Of a stretch of 64,000 bases of DNA, positions 25,020 to 34,980 are shown in pieces. The position numbers were made by a program, and so were the translations under genes. How positions within the stretch are numbered: position 1 is the stretch's first letter; every line of letters begins with the position of its first letter. The stretch comes from JACKOB01 sp024234575 (GTDB lineage Bacteria > Pseudomonadota > Gammaproteobacteria > Pseudomonadales > Oleiphilaceae), in assembly GCA_051208035.1 (NCBI GenBank), contig JBPJFZ010000005.1, forward strand, positions 62,001-126,000, given 5' to 3'. Under the pieces are notes generated by a model. That model saw only the letters and a program-made list of their open reading frames with translations, searched no databases and had not been told where the DNA came from.

Positions 25020-26363
25020 CTATTCTGGAAACCTTACGCTTGCCCCACGCCCAATAGCATAATAAACAAAACCTCGCTGCTTAAGCGCTTCTGGGTCAAA
25101 TAAATTACGACCATCAACGATAACCTTTTCTTTAAGGGCACTTCCTATTTGATCAAAGTCTGGCGCTCTGAACTGATTCCATTCGGTACAAATAACTAGC
25201 GCATCACTACCCGACAAACAAGACTCCTTAGTTCCCATGAGTAATAGAGAGGGGTTATTCCCATAAATACGCTGACACTCATCCATAGCTTTAGGGTCAA
25301 ACGCTTTGACAATAGCCCCCTCCTCCAAAAGCTTGTCAATCAATATTCGACTGGGTGCCTCCCTCATATCATCAGTATTGGGCTTAAAAGACAGCCCCCA
25401 CAGAGCAATTTGAACTCCTGTCAAATTGCCATTAAAATGACCGTGTAGATAACCAAAAAGTTTCTGCTTTTGTGCTGAATTGACGGCCTCGACAGCCTCT
25501 AGTATCGATGGTGCAACACCAATCTCTTTTGCCGCATGCACCAAGGCGCTAATATCTTTTGGAAAACAAGAACCACCAAAACCACATCCAGGATAAATAA
25601 ATTGATAGCCAATCCTTGGGTCTGAGCCTATTCCTTGCCTGATCATCTCAATATCTGCACCTAATTTTTCGGCCAAATTTGACATTTCATTCATAAAAGA
25701 TATTTTTGTCGCCAACATACAATTTGCGGCGTACTTGGTTAGCTCCGCCGAACGAACATCCATGAATATTATTTTGTCATGGTTCCGGTTAAAAGGCGCA
25801 TATAGCTCTCGCATCAAACTTTTAACTTTGTCGCTGTCAGTCCCAATAACAATTCTATCCGGCTTTTTGCAATCACCTACTGCCGCCCCTTCTTTTAAGA
25901 ACTCGGGGTTGGAAACGACATCAAAAGCTATATTTTCATTCCTTTCAGTAAGCACTGATTTGATTCTATGAAAAACCTTATCCGCAGTACCGACGGGCAC
26001 TGTTGACTTATTAACAACCACTTTATAACTTTTCATCTTGGATGCGACAATATCCGCCACTGCCATGACGTATTTAATATCTGCAGATCCATTACTATTT
26101 GGTGGTGTGCCTACAGCTATAAATTGCATCTCGCCGTGACTAACACCCTCCTCAGGTGAAGAAATAAATCTCAAACGTCCCAGCTCACAATTTTCTTTAA
26201 CCAATACTTCAAGACCGGGCTCATAAAACGGAATTACACCATTATTTAAACCATCGACTTTTTTTTCATCGATATCCACACAGACCACATGATGTCCAAC
26301 TTGAGCTAGCACCGCAGCTTGAACCAGTCCAACATAGCCAATTCCGAAAACCGTAACTCTCAC
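25020..26363 (-). CDS. ugd: UDP-glucose 6-dehydrogenase (Ugd)
   Basis: 447 residues from GTG 26363 (AGGA nine bases upstream). Rossmann motif GIGYVGL at the N-terminus, NPEFLKEG, and catalytic cysteine motif PGCGFGGSCFPKD near residue 260. It oxidises UDP-glucose to UDP-glucuronate. The family also includes GDP-mannose and UDP-N-acetylhexosamine dehydrogenases; the FGGSCFPKD form and overall sequence favour UDP-glucose. An upstream in-frame extension to 26450 lies outside the fold. First gene after the pilin module and probably a precursor enzyme for the glycan island. Confidence 0.92.
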   Translation of the reverse strand: MRVTVFGIGYVGLVQAAVLAQVGHHVVCVDIDEKKVDGLNNGVIPFYEPGLEVLVKENCELGRLRFISSPEEGVSHGEMQFIAVGTPPNSNGSADIKYVMAVADIVASKMKSYKVVVNKSTVPVGTADKVFHRIKSVLTERNENIAFDVVSNPEFLKEGAAVGDCKKPDRIVIGTDSDKVKSLMRELYAPFNRNHDKIIFMDVRSAELTKYAANCMLATKISFMNEMSNLAEKLGADIEMIRQGIGSDPRIGYQFIYPGCGFGGSCFPKDISALVHAAKEIGVAPSILEAVEAVNSAQKQKLFGYLHGHFNGNLTGVQIALWGLSFKPNTDDMREAPSRILIDKLLEEGAIVKAFDPKAMDECQRIYGNNPSLLLMGTKESCLSGSDALVICTEWNQFRAPDFDQIGSALKEKVIVDGRNLFDPEALKQRGFVYYAIGRGASVRFPE

Positions 26364-27155
26364 GCCAATTCCTGCCTTAATTGTATAAAGTTTTGCTGAT
26401 GGTGACACAAAGGAAGTGCATAGACGCGTCGATACATGTCCAAAAAGCACGTCACACTACTTCGACCCACTTAAATTTAGCTCAATTAATTAATTTAACC
26501 ACTTGATAACTAATGACTACATCAATGCAGTAAAAGATTTGCCAATTGAAATTTTCAATAGCTGGCCTGCAGCAACAATTCTGTCATTGCCGAAACTCAA
26601 GCCTCTTATTCTGACTCTTTGCGCTCAGTGTCAGAATGAAACCGCCTACGACTACTCGTTAATCCCCCCGTTGAACTATTCATTAAAACGCCTAAACGAG
26701 CGGTATGGCAGCCACAAGTAACATTTGCTATTCTGAAATGACAATAACAAATCCGAAAAACTTACCATGGCGACCGTCTTGAGGTAGGGAACCATCCCCC
26801 ACAAGCAAGACAATAGGCCACTAAAGATGTAAAGATCCGCTCATATTGAGTAATGTGAAACTAAGTCGGGATCTATAAATGATTCATTTGCGGTTGCCCA
26901 GTTATTTTTAGCCTTCAAATTGATAACTACTGATATATCCTTCGTTTATTTCTGATAAGGGGTCATCAGCGTTAGTACAACAGCTGCACAATCAACACCT
27001 ATTTGTTCGGAAACGCACCACCTTGTTCGGAAACGCACCACCGTATGTGCCGAGATAAAACCTAGTAGGTAAAATGTAATAGCGTAGTTAATCTGGCCAC
27101 TGAAAAAGCAGCATACTGGTCCCACTAAACAATACAGCCACACAGAGAGTCACTA
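26364..27155. other. Long gene-poor region at the left end of the glycan genes
   Basis: About 790 bases between divergent ugd and a methyltransferase gene. It contains a perfect 20-bp tandem repeat (27003-27042). A 72-codon plus-strand frame with TTG start (26503-26721) has no recognisable domain or Shine-Dalgarno sequence. The region may be debris from past rearrangement, but no transposase remnant was recognised. Confidence 0.5.
27003..27042. repeat. Perfect 20-bp tandem repeat
   Basis: TTGTTCGGAAACGCACCACC occurs twice back to back (27003-27022, 27023-27042) with no mismatch. It lies about 110 bases upstream of the methyltransferase gene. No further copy was noticed in the window. Confidence 0.9.
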
Positions 27156-28064
27156 GTGAACAAAACAAACACAATCATAGGTAAGCACTGGTCAAAGATC
27201 ACTCGAAAAAGCAAGGACAGAAAAAGGTGGTGGGACAGTGCTTTCATACTGAAGCATATAAATCAGGTGGTTGGTGACGAAGAGTCTCCAGAGTTCTCTC
27301 AGGGGCTAATAAAAATAATAAAAGAAAAATACAGAAAGTCTCTGCCTTTCAAAAAGGCCATTTCCGTAGGTGGTGGCGAAGGCACTAAGGAGATGAACTT
27401 AATTCACCAAGGAATTGTTGACAGCTTCGATTTATATGAATTGAGCGAAAAGCGAATTGCCAAAGGTAAAGCGCTTGCGCAGAAAAGTGGCATTGGTCAT
27501 AAAATCAACTTTATTCTTGGTGATGCCTTTGAATTGGTCAACATTGCAAACCAATACGACATGGTCCATTGGAACAACTCGTTGCATCATATGATGAATG
27601 TCGACAACGCAGTAAAGTGGAGCTGGCATATTCTTAAGCCTGGAGGGGTATTCTACATGGATGACTTTATCGGTAGCTCTCGGTTCCAATGGCCTGACGA
27701 ACAATTAGAGGTCGCCACAAAGGTGCGTAACGTGTTTAAAAATACACATTTCCTCTCACACCCTAAATATAGTTTTCTTTCTCTCCCTACGAAAGCCAAA
27801 AGACCAAACATCAAAAAATTAATAAAACTAGACCCTTCCGAAGCAGCAGACTCGGAAAACATTGTCACAGCCATATACAAGTACTTTCCGGACGCTGAGA
27901 TCAAAAGCACAGGGGGCGTCATTTACCACCTTGCGCTCAATGGTATGCTACAAAACTTTGACGAGAATGAAGACAAAATAACGCTGGAATTGTTGTTAAT
28001 TATCGATGAATTATGCTCAAAGCTAGGACAAACACACTATGGCGTTGCTTGGGCGAGAAAATAG
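27156..28064 (+). CDS. Class I SAM-dependent methyltransferase
   Basis: 302 residues from GTG 27156. SAM-binding motif I VGGGEGTKEM is near residue 73, an acidic residue in FDLYELS follows, then DMVHWNNSLHHMM and LKPGGVFYMDDF, the usual class I order. No membrane segment. It diverges from ugd and converges on the wzx gene. Likely modifies a sugar or lipid intermediate of the surface glycan; the acceptor cannot be told from sequence. Confidence 0.8.
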   Translation: MNKTNTIIGKHWSKITRKSKDRKRWWDSAFILKHINQVVGDEESPEFSQGLIKIIKEKYRKSLPFKKAISVGGGEGTKEMNLIHQGIVDSFDLYELSEKRIAKGKALAQKSGIGHKINFILGDAFELVNIANQYDMVHWNNSLHHMMNVDNAVKWSWHILKPGGVFYMDDFIGSSRFQWPDEQLEVATKVRNVFKNTHFLSHPKYSFLSLPTKAKRPNIKKLIKLDPSEAADSENIVTAIYKYFPDAEIKSTGGVIYHLALNGMLQNFDENEDKITLELLLIIDELCSKLGQTHYGVAWARK

Positions 28065-28120
28065 CCAGATTTTTTTGCTTGGGGCGAATACAAAATTGAC
28101 AATCACTGCGTAAACAACCA

Positions 28121-29569
28121 TTAATTTTTTAGGAGCATTCTAATGTAGGTCAATACAAACTCCCGCCGAAATAAAAGATATAAACCAATGTAAATAGCTG
28201 CTCCGAAGGCAACAGACAAAGACAATTGAACGAACTCTGACAGATTCGCCAACCATCTCGCAGCAAAGGCGACTCCCGAAGCCATAACCAAAGAAAAGAA
28301 AATAGGTGCTATCATCGAGGCGATTACACGGCTAAAACAATCTCCAATCAGCCGTCTAACGACAAAGTAATACCATACAAAAAATAACAGTAACTGCATA
28401 ACTAGCAAAGTACATGCAACGCCCATGATTGCACCATTTTTAGCACCAATAATCACGGCTAAAGGGATGAAAGCAAAAAGCATCAAATTCCAGTAAAATG
28501 CCCAGTCTGCCCTTCCACAAGCGAGAATCAGGCTCCCTCCGGCATTACCTGTCGCTCGTATAAGAGAAAACACCGAAAGAACCTGAATCAGAGGAACCAT
28601 AGGCATCCATGCTTCCCCCAAAGAAACGCGAACCAATAATGGTGCGGTGACTGCTGCCCCTATAAGCAAAGGCGCATTGATGCTGACTAATATCTCCAAC
28701 ATTTTCAAATAGCCAGTACGCAACTTGTCGATGCTTCCTTTGACTTTTGACATTACCGGAAAAGCTACTTGGGTTAGCACTAGATTTACCTTAGATATTG
28801 GCTGGACGACGAGCGCAAACGTCATACTATAAAAACCTAAGGCGCTTGCCCCAAGCAAGGCCCCAATAACCAGTTGATCCACACGCGAATTGAAGTAGTT
28901 CAGCAGGTTGGACCCCATCAAGTGAATTCCGAAGGATAAATACGGCTTAACTGCAGAGTATTGAAAACGAAAGTCTGGCCACATTTGCTCACGCCACCCA
29001 ACAAAAAATAACACGATAGCCAAAACAAAGCTTTGAGTAAGCTGTCCCCATACGAGAGACCAAACACCGTAGCCACCAACCCCCAAAGCAATGGCCACAG
29101 CACAACCTAAGACAGCACTTAACATTTCTGCAACAGCTAGCGGCTTAAAGTTCAAATTTCTTTGAAGCAATGACTTAAACTGGGCGCCCAACGGAGAAAT
29201 CAGACAAACAAGAGATATCCAAGGCAAGAATTGCGCTAACTCGCCAGAAGAATACAAAACTGAAATAAAGGGACTGGCTAATAGCAAAATAACATAGACT
29301 GCTATACCCAGAATAATATTCAACCAAAACAAACTGGAAAGCTCTAACTTCGTTAGCACGGATTGTTGAATAATTGCTTCATTTACCCCTAATTGGCCAA
29401 GCAATTCAGCAAAACCAATAACGACTAGCATCATCGCCAGGAAACCAAAAGCTTCACTACCTAATAGCCGCCCCAACACAACAATCCTGAGCAACTGTAC
29501 AATCGTCACCACAATCATCGACAGTGTAGTCCATCTCGCCCCCTTTACTGCTGCGCGCTCTAGGGACAC
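28121..29569 (-). CDS. wzx: Wzx-type polysaccharide flippase (MOP superfamily)
   Basis: 482 residues from GTG 29569 (AGGAAG upstream) with about 12-14 hydrophobic helices throughout and an N-terminal KGARWTTLSMIV start typical of the RfbX/Wzx/MurJ superfamily. Such proteins move undecaprenyl-linked oligosaccharides across the inner membrane. The early LGRLLGSEAFGFLAM segment is characteristic of the WcaK/AmsL/Wzx-C branch. It is the only flippase of this type in the window. No clear Wzy polymerase accompanies it. Confidence 0.88.
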   Translation of the reverse strand: MSLERAAVKGARWTTLSMIVVTIVQLLRIVVLGRLLGSEAFGFLAMMLVVIGFAELLGQLGVNEAIIQQSVLTKLELSSLFWLNIILGIAVYVILLLASPFISVLYSSGELAQFLPWISLVCLISPLGAQFKSLLQRNLNFKPLAVAEMLSAVLGCAVAIALGVGGYGVWSLVWGQLTQSFVLAIVLFFVGWREQMWPDFRFQYSAVKPYLSFGIHLMGSNLLNYFNSRVDQLVIGALLGASALGFYSMTFALVVQPISKVNLVLTQVAFPVMSKVKGSIDKLRTGYLKMLEILVSINAPLLIGAAVTAPLLVRVSLGEAWMPMVPLIQVLSVFSLIRATGNAGGSLILACGRADWAFYWNLMLFAFIPLAVIIGAKNGAIMGVACTLLVMQLLLFFVWYYFVVRRLIGDCFSRVIASMIAPIFFSLVMASGVAFAARWLANLSEFVQLSLSVAFGAAIYIGLYLLFRREFVLTYIRMLLKN

Positions 29570-29711
29570 TTATAGCTTCCTAGTTGAACTCGATTTCATA
29601 CAAATTTCCAGAGATAAGCTCTCACTACAATTTCACTAAACATACATTTCGAACCGGTTATACCAAAAGATTGCGGGTATTTACTCTCTTTCTTAGCTAT
29701 CCCTTTGAAAA

Positions 29712-30407
29712 CTATCCACCAACCTTAAATCTGGTTCCGACTAATTTAGCGGGATTTCCGACCAAAAATGAATTTTCATCATATTTCCCAGGTTTTACCA
29801 CTGAATTAATGGCAACAAAGGAATTACCTAAAATGGATACTCCTGGAAGAACAGTAACATTCAACGCTATTCCAGTATTTTCACCTATAAAAATAGGACC
29901 CTCCATCAAACATTGTCGATCAGGGGACACCATTGGGCCAAAAACAAAAGACTTATCTTCTGGAAATTTTTTAGACCTATAGTGATGACTAAATGCGTAC
30001 AGACAACTTTTTGTTGCCACATTACAATCGTTTGATATATACACACCAGAGGATATACCAGAAATAAGGCAACCAACTGCGATATGGACATTATTTCCAA
30101 TAAAAACTTCTCCTTTAGGGTACTTATAGCATTCATTTTCCAAAAGAATTTTTTCTCTGGCACAACTATCCATTCCAGCAAGGATAACGACCCCCCTATC
30201 TATCCAACTACGCTCTCCAATTGATATATACTCTGGATTTTGAAAATAAACTCCAACATCAATTCGCGAAGACTTACCTAGATGCTTCAACCTTTTCCGC
30301 CAATACTGTCGACGTAACGCGAACCCTGTCTCGCCTGGAAAATAGGTAATAAATTGAAGGTATAACAAAAATGGAAATGTAACGAGAGCCTTAAATACTT
30401 TTTTCAT
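29712..30407 (-). CDS. Left-handed beta-helix acyltransferase (hexapeptide repeat)
   Basis: 231 residues from ATG 30407, which overlaps the upstream aminotransferase stop (ATGA) and has GGAG ahead of it. Imperfect hexapeptide repeats (ISIGERSW, VFIGNNVHIAVGCLISG, IFIGENTGIALNVTVLPG, SILGNSFVAINSVV) form a left-handed beta-helix. Members acetylate sugars or amino sugars. Its coupling to two aminotransferases suggests N-acetylation of an amino-deoxysugar or O-acetylation of the repeat unit. The nearly membrane-like start (KVFKALVTFPFLLYLQFI) is unusual. Confidence 0.82.
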   Translation of the reverse strand: MKKVFKALVTFPFLLYLQFITYFPGETGFALRRQYWRKRLKHLGKSSRIDVGVYFQNPEYISIGERSWIDRGVVILAGMDSCAREKILLENECYKYPKGEVFIGNNVHIAVGCLISGISSGVYISNDCNVATKSCLYAFSHHYRSKKFPEDKSFVFGPMVSPDRQCLMEGPIFIGENTGIALNVTVLPGVSILGNSFVAINSVVKPGKYDENSFLVGNPAKLVGTRFKVGG

Positions 30408-31648
30408 ATCACTCCCAGGCATGGCAAGTTTATACACCTTCTAACCGCTTCATCAGCTCTCGGACAATTGTCTAATTTAATAGATGCTGGATGCAGATTA
30501 CTAATAAACCAAACTCCAGGACGCACGCCAAGCTCCCGATGTGCCCAGGCAAGATCTTGCTTTTCTTTTTTATCAACTAACACTGGATAGCGAAGAAAAA
30601 CCGGTACTGAGTTTTCCACAACGAAAGGCTTCGTATACCCTTTTTCTTGGCACCAAGCATCCCATTTTTTTGCGGTTTTTACTCTCTTTCTGTTAATGCT
30701 ATCCAACTTTGATAGTTGATTAATTCCAATACTAGCGATTGCTGCAGGCATTCTCTGCCCGTACTTATCAGGCTTAATGCCTTGCATTTCTTCTTTGCTG
30801 GTGGAAGTCAACCGATGCCTTCCAAGCAGAAGCTCAGCAACGTCGCCCTGCCACCAACGCGAAGGGGCCGCGAATTGATAATAGTTCAGGATCACGTTAC
30901 ACAATTGCTTATGGATCATCTTCTTCTCTGGAAAGGGGCATTTTAGATAATACTCCCGTAACATCCTTCCCAGTTCAGGCAAATTTGAAGTTGCAACCCC
31001 ACCTTGAATTGTATTTAGAACTTTTGATTGCTCTGTACTGTAAAACGCTAGGTCTCCTAAGTTACCAACTTTCTTGCCTTTAAATTCCGCTCCTGTCGAA
31101 TGCGCACAATCTTCTATAACCTTTAAATTATGCTTTCTAGCGATTGCGATTATTTTCTCGTAATCTCTACATACCAATCCGTACAGATGGTGAAGAACAA
31201 TGGCCTTCGTCTTTTGCGTTATATTTTCCTCTATCTTTTCAGAATCAAGCCCGTATGATCCTAACTCAATATCAACAAAAACAGGCTTGAGCCCTGCATA
31301 ACGTATCGCATTAGGCACAACCACACATGTATAGCCAGGAACAATGACCTCGTCACCTTGCTCAAGTTGTAGTGCATATAAACAAGCACTAAGAGCTACT
31401 CTGCCACTCATGAATGCAAAAGCATACTGAGATCCATTCCACATTTTGAATTGGTGCTCAAACTCTGACAAAGCTGTTTCGTCCAACCAAACTTTGGAAT
31501 TTCTAAGTAGACCTTTTGCAATGGCAACATCATCCAAGCCCAACGTCATGGAACCAAGCGAGGGTGTAGTTACCGGCCGCCGCTGCATGAGAGCCAACAA
31601 ATTCCTGCACTGACTGCGGAAAATTGCCCTAATAGTGAATAAAACCAC
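30404..31648 (-). CDS. DegT/DnrJ/EryC1/StrS-family PLP aminotransferase, divergent
   Basis: 414 residues from GTG 31648, which shares a base with the preceding stop (TAGTG) and has GGAGGGA upstream. A DegT fold with EVIVPGYTCVVVPNAI, HHLYGLVCRD, IEDCAHSTG and the lysine motif FYSTEQSKVLNTIQGG, where Lys would bind PLP. The STEQSK form occurs in polysaccharide-cluster members rather than in ArnB. These enzymes transaminate keto-sugars. It forms a coupled set with the second aminotransferase and the acyltransferase. Confidence 0.85.
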   Translation of the reverse strand: MVLFTIRAIFRSQCRNLLALMQRRPVTTPSLGSMTLGLDDVAIAKGLLRNSKVWLDETALSEFEHQFKMWNGSQYAFAFMSGRVALSACLYALQLEQGDEVIVPGYTCVVVPNAIRYAGLKPVFVDIELGSYGLDSEKIEENITQKTKAIVLHHLYGLVCRDYEKIIAIARKHNLKVIEDCAHSTGAEFKGKKVGNLGDLAFYSTEQSKVLNTIQGGVATSNLPELGRMLREYYLKCPFPEKKMIHKQLCNVILNYYQFAAPSRWWQGDVAELLLGRHRLTSTSKEEMQGIKPDKYGQRMPAAIASIGINQLSKLDSINRKRVKTAKKWDAWCQEKGYTKPFVVENSVPVFLRYPVLVDKKEKQDLAWAHRELGVRPGVWFISNLHPASIKLDNCPRADEAVRRCINLPCLGVI

Positions 31649-32799
31649 TATCCCTCCATAAGACTAGTCACCGCATCAATAACAGACTTAATATCTGATT
31701 CACCCAACTTAGCAGACAATGGCAAGCTCACTGTTTGCCGACCAATGGTGGCTGCATTGGGATAGTCATCAACTTTCCAGCCAAACCTTTTACGATAGTA
31801 CGGGTGTTCTGGGATGCTCAGATAATGCACACCAACGCCTATTTTTCTTGCTGTCATTTCGTCCAGAAACTGATCACGAGAGATTCCACATCGGGCTTCA
31901 TCAACAAGCAATGTATATAGATGGTAAGCGTGGCGACTACCACTCTGTGCCGGAGCGGGTAATGTTAGAGGGAGATTAGAAAACGCTTGATTATAGCGTT
32001 TCCAGACGGCTTCTCTTTTCTCCCACATAGCATCCACCCGCTCTAACTGATGAAGACCTATCGCCGCCTGAATATCGGTCATATTGTATTTAAACCCACA
32101 TTCCACCACTTGATAATGCTTATATCCACTATCACTGAAGCGGTGCCAAGCGTCTTTACTCATGCCATGAAGGGCAAGTCGTTTAACTCTTGCTATATCA
32201 TCCTCCTCTTTAGCCAGCACCATCCCACCTTCACCCGTCACGATATTTTTAGTGACGTAAAAGCTAAAACAACCAAAATCTCCAAATGTACCTGTTGGTA
32301 CACCCTTATAGGTTGTTTCTATGGCATGGGCACAATCTTCGATGACACGCAATTTGTTTTCTTTTGCAATCGTCATTAGCGCGTCCATATTGCAAGCGCG
32401 TCCTGCAAAATGGACAAGTACTAACGCTTTAGTTTTCTTCGTCAGCTTTTGTCTCACTGACATTGGATCAATATTCATCGTAGCCAAGTCAACATCCGCT
32501 AGAATCGGGGTTGCGCCCGCATGGATAATGGCATTTACTGTGGCACAGAATGTTAGAGGGGTCGTGATAACCTCATCGCCAGGCCCGACCCCGGCAGCCA
32601 AAAGACTCAAATGCAGCGCGGCTGTACAGGAGTTGACTGCAGCCGCGTGGTTAACCTGTTTGTAGTTTGCGAAATCAAGTTCAAACTTGGCCACCCGCGG
32701 GCCCGTTCCAAGCCATCCACTCTCAAGACAAGCGACTACTTCATCGATGTCTTCTTTTTCTATCAGTGGCGCGCCAAAAATCAAAAAATTTTTATTCAT
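31648..32799 (-). CDS. DegT/DnrJ/EryC1/StrS-family nucleotide-sugar aminotransferase
   Basis: 383 residues, normal family length. Motifs GPGDEVITTPLTFCATVNAI, HFAGRACNMDAL, VIEDCAHAIE and FSFYVTKNIVTGEGG with PLP-binding Lys in TKN. Closest in pattern to ArnB/PseC-like nucleotide-sugar transaminases, which convert a 4-keto-6-deoxy sugar to the 4-amino form with glutamate. RmlB could supply a 4-keto substrate. First gene of the aminotransferase-aminotransferase-acyltransferase-wzx run. Confidence 0.9.
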   Translation of the reverse strand: MNKNFLIFGAPLIEKEDIDEVVACLESGWLGTGPRVAKFELDFANYKQVNHAAAVNSCTAALHLSLLAAGVGPGDEVITTPLTFCATVNAIIHAGATPILADVDLATMNIDPMSVRQKLTKKTKALVLVHFAGRACNMDALMTIAKENKLRVIEDCAHAIETTYKGVPTGTFGDFGCFSFYVTKNIVTGEGGMVLAKEEDDIARVKRLALHGMSKDAWHRFSDSGYKHYQVVECGFKYNMTDIQAAIGLHQLERVDAMWEKREAVWKRYNQAFSNLPLTLPAPAQSGSRHAYHLYTLLVDEARCGISRDQFLDEMTARKIGVGVHYLSIPEHPYYRKRFGWKVDDYPNAATIGRQTVSLPLSAKLGESDIKSVIDAVTSLMEG

Positions 32800-33025
32800 T
32801 TTATAGCCTTGAGCAATAACACAAATGTTTGATCACAGGGTTGATCTTTAATTATGGGCCCTTAAAACACTATTTATCACTATATACTAGCGAACAATCG
32901 AGACTCAGCTAACATTTAGACAACGATATTTTTAGTTTCGATTAAAAAATTGGTTTACAAACTCCGGCCTGCTTGCCAAATTCCACTCTTCACCGAGTTA
33001 ATTCTAACACCTTCGAATCAGGTTA

Positions 33026-34189
33026 TTGCCCTTGGCCAAAATAAGAGTCATACATAGCTATCCAATATGGCTGCCCTTAACACAAACTTGGATGCATAAC
33101 CAACTTGTACACCTACCTGAAAGCAAGGTTGTCAGTTACGTTGTGTGCGAAAAGTCAGAAAATTTGGATCTGTTCCCCACCCCTAATTTATATAGCTTAG
33201 AAAACTGCCACGCCATAAAAATACTATGGGATAAACTACTTAGACTCTGCAGACTCAGGCGTCATTTAGGCTTCTTGTCTGATATTGTGAGAAATACTAA
33301 CGCACAGATTCTACATTCTCACTTTGGCAATATTGGCTGGGCAAATTTGGGGGCTACCAGAAATACGAACACAAAGCACATCATTACTTTCTATGGATTA
33401 GATGTTAATTTACTTCCCCAATCCAATCCGGTCTGGCTCAAACGCTATGCACAACTGTTCAAACAGGCAGACCTGTTTTTGTGCGAAGGGCCACACATGG
33501 CTAACGAGCTCAAGAAAATGGGATGTCCTAACGAGAAGGTGAAGGTTCATCACCTTGGAATTGAGCTAAATAACATCGCTTATAAACCAAGATCATGGAG
33601 ACCACCAGAGACGTTAAAATTTTTAATCGCCGGGAGCTTCAGAGAGAAGAAAGGCATCCCCAATGCCATCATGGCGCTTGGTCAACTCAAAAAACAGTTA
33701 AACCTCAGCCTAACCATTATCGGCGATGCTAACAATGCAGCAAGTAGCCAACAGGAAAAGCAAAGAATATACTCAGCTTTAGATGATGCTCAAATGCGAC
33801 AGTGTACGACGTTGCTTGGTTACCAGCCGTATAGCAGGCTTATGAATGAGGCATATAACCACCATGTTTTTATTTCACCAAGTATTACCGCTAAGGATGG
33901 CGATACTGAAGGTGGAGCACCAGTCACCATTACTGAAATGATGGCATCAGGAATGATCGTCGCCAGCACAAAACATTGTGATATTCCCAATCTCATATCT
34001 GATGGTGAAACCGGAGTTTTAGCAGAAGAAAATGACATTATGGGCCTTGTAAACCGATTGCAATGGCTTGTAAGCAGTGTTGAGGCTTGGCCTGGAATTC
34101 AATACAGTGCACGTCAGCATGTCGAAAAAAATTTTGACGCAGTGCGACAGGGTGAACAGCTTTATAAACATTACAAAGATTTAAGCTAG
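33026..34189 (+). CDS. Glycosyltransferase family 4
   Basis: About 387 residues. GT-B fold: N-terminal HSHFGNIGWAN, then FREKKGIPNAIMAL in the second domain and the EGGAPVTITEMMASG nucleotide-sugar motif with the E-x7-E pair near residue 300. Resembles WcaL/Wca-type family 4 enzymes. Start uncertain: TTG 33026 or TTG 33032, both after AGGTT; no upstream ATG. It diverges from the aminotransferase genes and begins a plus-strand run of glycan genes. Confidence 0.87.
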   Translation: MPLAKIRVIHSYPIWLPLTQTWMHNQLVHLPESKVVSYVVCEKSENLDLFPTPNLYSLENCHAIKILWDKLLRLCRLRRHLGFLSDIVRNTNAQILHSHFGNIGWANLGATRNTNTKHIITFYGLDVNLLPQSNPVWLKRYAQLFKQADLFLCEGPHMANELKKMGCPNEKVKVHHLGIELNNIAYKPRSWRPPETLKFLIAGSFREKKGIPNAIMALGQLKKQLNLSLTIIGDANNAASSQQEKQRIYSALDDAQMRQCTTLLGYQPYSRLMNEAYNHHVFISPSITAKDGDTEGGAPVTITEMMASGMIVASTKHCDIPNLISDGETGVLAEENDIMGLVNRLQWLVSSVEAWPGIQYSARQHVEKNFDAVRQGEQLYKHYKDLS

Positions 34190-34239
34190 CCAGTCTTAAC
34201 GCCCATTTCTTAAAATAATAAACGATTGTTGGAGCATCG

Positions 34240-34965
34240 ATGCACGTATTTAGGGAACTTATAAGGCGCACGCTCAAGCCTTTACGCAAAACTTACTTTA
34301 AGGGAACTCAATTTTATTGTTCATTATGCGATCATCATTTCCGTCAATTTATGCCCTCAGGCACGCCTCCTAGAAACAACGTACTCTGCCCTGCCTGCAA
34401 ATCTTTAGAAAGACACAGACTTTTGTGGTCAACCCTGAATCTACTATGGGAAAAAGAGCAGCTCACAGCCAGCGGAAAATTACTTCACGTTGCACCTGAG
34501 CCAGCAATAGGCGAAAAGCTGTCTAAACAGTATGCATATTTGTCAGTCGACCTGAGCAAGGGAACCGCTATGCGAGAGATGGACATAACAAACATGCCAC
34601 TCGATGATAACGAGTTTGATGTAATCATATGCAATCATGTTCTAGAACACATACCAGATGATATTAAGGCGCTCAGCGAACTATTCAGAGTGATGAGGCA
34701 CGGTGGCTGGGGATGCATACAGGTACCAATGAAAGGCGATATCACCGATGAGGACCTCACAATCATGGATGCAAAAGCGCGGACTGAACGCTATGGACAG
34801 CCTGATCATGTGCGACAGTATGGGCGTGACTTTTTAGAAAAGCTTACGAATGCTGGCTTTGTTGTGGATATATACTTAAAACAAGATATGTTTAATACCG
34901 AATTTTTACGGCAACTTGCCGTTGATACTGAAAATGAAGTTGTAATCGTTAGAAAATCAATTTAA
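34240..34965 (+). CDS. SAM-dependent methyltransferase with N-terminal zinc-ribbon-like motif
   Basis: 241 residues. An N-terminal CSLCDHHF...CPACKSLERHR (two CxxC pairs, about residues 28-56) is followed by a class I methyltransferase core: LLHVAPEP, YLSVDLS, FDVIICNHVLEHIPDDIKAL and the later GGWGCIQVP. Common in polysaccharide clusters; acceptor unknown. It lies between a GT4 and a GT2 gene with short spacers, so co-transcribed. Confidence 0.85.
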   Translation: MHVFRELIRRTLKPLRKTYFKGTQFYCSLCDHHFRQFMPSGTPPRNNVLCPACKSLERHRLLWSTLNLLWEKEQLTASGKLLHVAPEPAIGEKLSKQYAYLSVDLSKGTAMREMDITNMPLDDNEFDVIICNHVLEHIPDDIKALSELFRVMRHGGWGCIQVPMKGDITDEDLTIMDAKARTERYGQPDHVRQYGRDFLEKLTNAGFVVDIYLKQDMFNTEFLRQLAVDTENEVVIVRKSI

Positions 34966-34980
34966 GGCACTGATAACCAT

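Noticed and set aside
26503..26721. 72-codon plus-strand reading frame between ugd and the methyltransferase
   Set aside because: TTG start without Shine-Dalgarno sequence, no recognisable domain and a composition unlike neighbouring proteins.
29584..29982. 132-codon plus-strand frame over the acyltransferase 3' end
   Set aside because: Overlaps a well-supported gene on the other strand and shows no protein family pattern.
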